The translations under genes and the position numbers were made by a program. A DNA stretch of 7,801 nt from assembly GCA_035454085.1 (NCBI GenBank), contig DAOTEJ010000098.1, positions 1 to 7,801 on the forward strand, read 5' to 3'. This DNA comes from DAOTEJ01 sp035454085 (GTDB lineage: Bacteria; Pseudomonadota; Gammaproteobacteria; Burkholderiales; Burkholderiaceae_F). The notes beneath the pieces are model-generated. The model worked only from the letters and a program-made list of their open reading frames with translations. It did no database searches and was not told where the DNA came from. Positions 6,394 through 7,801 of the stretch are shown in pieces. Position 1 is the stretch's first letter; each line of letters starts with the position of its first letter.

Positions 6394-6654
6394 ATGAGTG
6401 CCGATCTGACCAGCAAATTCGAGAAGGCCGTAGCCGAGTCCAAGAGCCTGCCCGAGCGTCCGGACAACCAGACCCTGCTCCAGCTCTACGCCCTGTACAA
6501 GCAGGCCACCACGGGCGACGTCGAGGGCAAGCGCCCGGGCTTCACCGACATGGTCGGCCGCGCCAAGTGGGACGCGTGGAACGAACTGGCGGGCACCGGC
6601 AAGGAAGACGCCATGAAGAAGTACATCGGCCTGATCGAGGACCTCAAGGGCTAG
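6394..6654 (+). CDS. Acyl-CoA-binding protein (ACBP)
   Basis: ACBP binds medium- and long-chain acyl-CoA esters with high affinity, buffering and delivering them in the cytosol. The 86-residue product is the classic single-domain, four-helix form. The ligand-binding residues of bovine ACBP (Y28, Y31, K32, K54, Y73) all appear here at a constant offset of four: Y32, Y35, K36, K58 and Y77. They lie in the signature stretches LYALYKQATTGD, AKWDAWNEL and KEDAMKKYI. No signal peptide is present. The start is set by a strong ribosome binding site and the family's usual length. The gene is monocistronic, with its own terminator just after the stop. It diverges from a WS/DGAT gene whose substrate is acyl-CoA, which suggests it supplies or protects that pool; this is inferred from context. 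ACBP is near-universal in eukaryotes but patchy in bacteria. Confidence 0.97.
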   Translation: MSADLTSKFEKAVAESKSLPERPDNQTLLQLYALYKQATTGDVEGKRPGFTDMVGRAKWDAWNELAGTGKEDAMKKYIGLIEDLKG

Positions 6655-6676
6655 GACGCCCCCCGGCCCGACCGGC

Positions 6677-6703
6677 AAGGCCCGCGCTGCGGGCCTTTTT
6701 CTT
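6677..6703 (+). terminator. Intrinsic terminator after the acyl-CoA-binding protein gene
   Basis: AAGGCCCGC (6677-6685), loop GCT, and GCGGGCCTT (6689-6697) make a perfect 9-bp stem that runs into a T-tract (TTTTTCTT, 6696-6703). It begins 22 bases after the ACBP stop, between convergent genes. The opposite strand lacks a T-run beyond the stem, so it acts mainly on the plus strand. Confidence 0.93.
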
Positions 6704-6715
6704 GCGTGCCCGCGC

Positions 6716-7072
6716 TCAGGCGCGCGAGCGCGTCGCCTTCTTCTTGGCCGGTGCCTTGGCCGCCGTCTTGGTGGCGGCCTTGCGCTCGTGGGCCTGGTGG
6801 CCAAGCTCGGCGATCAGGTTGCGCTCGATGTGTTCCTCGAAGGTCCTGCGAAACGGACGCAACAGGAAGCCCAGCTTGACGTCGAGATCCACGTGACCGT
6901 CGGCGACGTGCATGTAGCCCTCCACGCCGCTGCGGTGAAAGTGCAGCGTGTCGCCCTCCCACTCGCTGGTCAGGTCGTACTCCTCGGCCATGTGGTCCGC
7001 CGCCTTCTGCACCGCCTTCTTGGCGGCCTTGATTCCGAGTCCGTGCACATGGACGATCTTGATGTCGCTCAT
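6716..7072 (-). CDS. Polyhydroxyalkanoic acid system family protein (PHA_gran_rgn) with Lys/Ala-rich tail
   Basis: Residues 1-92 or so resemble the small PHA-granule-region family (PF09650/TIGR02610), found near polyhydroxyalkanoate genes in some bacteria; its molecular role is not established. Visible features: MSDIKIVHVHGLG at the start, an amphipathic helix rich in Ala and Lys (KAAKKAVQKAADHMAEEY), beta-type segments with alternating polar residues, and GFLLRPFRRTFEEHIERNL near the domain end. Residues 98-118 form a basic low-complexity tail (KAATKTAAKAPAKKKATRSRA, shown from 98 without its last residue here: eight Lys/Arg in total), like histone H1-type tails and the tail of the PHA protein PhaF. 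The ATG at 7072 has GAGGAG six bases upstream. That site overlaps the stop of the dehydrogenase gene, so the two are probably one operon with coupled translation. No PHA synthase or phasin gene is in view. Confidence 0.85.
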   Translation of the reverse strand: MSDIKIVHVHGLGIKAAKKAVQKAADHMAEEYDLTSEWEGDTLHFHRSGVEGYMHVADGHVDLDVKLGFLLRPFRRTFEEHIERNLIAELGHQAHERKAATKTAAKAPAKKKATRSRA

Positions 7073-7078
7073 CGGGGG

Positions 7079-7084
7079 CTCCTC
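7079..7084 (-). promoter_or_regulatory. Ribosome binding site overlapping the dehydrogenase stop codon
   Basis: GAGGAG lies six bases before the ATG at 7072 and shares bases with the TGA (7085-7083) of the upstream gene. It fixes the start of the PHA-region gene and suggests coupled translation. Confidence 0.75.
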
Positions 7085-7801
7085 AGCAACGGCGTCGATT
7101 GTCCCACGCCTCGGGGTTGAGCAGGTCGGGCGGACGCTCGCCCGCCAGCGCGGCGCGCGCGTTGGCCACCGCGCGCTCGGCCATGGCCAGTCGCGTGCCG
7201 TGCGTGGCCGAGGCGATGTGCGGGGTGAGCACGACATTTTCCAGGGCAGCGAGTGCCGGCGTCAGCGCGGGCTCGTTCTCGAACACGTCCAGCCCCGCCG
7301 CGGCCAGCCGCCCCGCGGCCAGTGCGGCCGCCAGCGCAGCGTCGTCGACCACGCCACCGCGGGCGATGTTCACGAGCACCGCGGCGGGCTTCATGCGGGC
7401 AAGCTGCTCCGCGCCGATGATGTGATGCACCGCCGGGCTGTAGGGCAGCACGATCACCAGGTGGTCGGACCGGATCAAAAGTTCGTCGAAGCTCACATGA
7501 CGCGCGCCGCCCTCGAACTCGGCCGCCAGCCGCCGCCGGTTGTGATAGATCACCGGCATCCCGAAGCCCGCCGCCCGGCGCGCGATGGCGCGCCCGATGC
7601 GGCCCATGCCCAGCACGCCCAGCGTGGCGCCGTGCACCTCGGCTCCCAAGAACATCTCGAAGGTGTTGCGCCGCCACTGGCCGGAGCGCAGCCAGCGTTC
7701 GGACTCGCCCACGCGCCGCGCGGCAGCGAGCAGCAGCGCCCAGGCGTGATCGGCCGTGGACTCGGTGAGCACGTCGGGCGTGTTGGTGGCCAGCACGCCC
7801 G
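7083..7801 (-). CDS. D-2-hydroxyacid dehydrogenase, glyoxylate/hydroxypyruvate reductase-like (N-terminus cut by window edge)
   Basis: Enzymes of this family reduce 2-oxoacids such as glyoxylate or hydroxypyruvate to D-2-hydroxyacids with NAD(P)H in the cytoplasm. About 239 C-terminal residues are visible; relatives have about 310-330, so roughly 80 are missing. Motifs in order: NTPDVLTESTADHAW at the domain hinge; the nucleotide-binding GMGRIG (7593-7610); NIARGG with the substrate-binding arginine; GLDVFENEP with the catalytic glutamate; and LTPHIASATH with the catalytic histidine. After the second strand of the Rossmann fold comes YHNRRR rather than an acidic residue, which suggests NADP(H) preference; this is inferred. 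The exact substrate cannot be told from sequence; glyoxylate reductase or D-glycerate dehydrogenase is likely. Its stop overlaps the ribosome binding site of the PHA-region gene, so the two are probably co-transcribed. Confidence 0.94.
   Translation of the reverse strand, partial: GVLATNTPDVLTESTADHAWALLLAAARRVGESERWLRSGQWRRNTFEMFLGAEVHGATLGVLGMGRIGRAIARRAAGFGMPVIYHNRRRLAAEFEGGARHVSFDELLIRSDHLVIVLPYSPAVHHIIGAEQLARMKPAAVLVNIARGGVVDDAALAAALAAGRLAAAGLDVFENEPALTPALAALENVVLTPHIASATHGTRLAMAERAVANARAALAGERPPDLLNPEAWDNRRRC

Noticed and set aside
7073..7237. Upstream extension of the PHA-region frame by 55 residues
   Set aside because: It overlaps the dehydrogenase coding sequence and reads as Arg/Pro/Trp-rich shadow. 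The ATG at 7072 has a strong ribosome binding site and fits the family start.

Overview
The window comes from a high-GC proteobacterium, most likely a betaproteobacterium (Burkholderiales or Rhodocyclales). The main clue is an elongation factor P with Arg32 beside its dedicated rhamnosyltransferase gene earP, the arrangement typical of betaproteobacteria and some gammaproteobacteria. Strong third-position GC bias and a PHA-granule-region protein fit this. The genus cannot be fixed from what is visible.

Layout, left to right: (1) 1-1379, minus strand, N-terminal three quarters of uvrC (excision repair), cut by the left edge. (2) 1408-2559 and 2643-3203, plus strand, earP and efp, a translation-factor modification pair that starts divergently from uvrC across 28 bp and ends at a strong hairpin terminator. 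(3) 6271 down to 3298, minus strand, a likely three-gene run: a wax ester synthase/diacylglycerol acyltransferase (WS/DGAT), an AlaX-type alanyl-tRNA editing protein and a DUF924 protein. A 100-N assembly gap lies at the end of the WS/DGAT gene. (4) 6394-6654, plus strand, an acyl-CoA-binding protein divergent from the WS/DGAT gene, with a textbook terminator. (5) 7801 down to 6716, minus strand, a D-2-hydroxyacid dehydrogenase cut by the right edge, followed at once by a small PHA-granule-region protein with a Lys/Ala-rich tail.

The left half is informational housekeeping: DNA repair, EF-P activation for polyproline synthesis and tRNA proofreading. The right half groups genes that point to carbon storage: an acyltransferase making neutral lipid, a carrier for its acyl-CoA substrate, and a protein of a family linked to polyhydroxyalkanoate loci. 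Their cooperation is inferred from proximity.

Coding density is high and no stretch over 300 bases lacks a gene. I see no tRNA or rRNA genes, CRISPR array, insertion sequence, phage gene or toxin-antitoxin pair. I found no convincing undescribed system. The most unusual items are the lipid-storage grouping, the basic tail on the PHA-region protein, and a perfect 10-bp inverted repeat near the end of earP.
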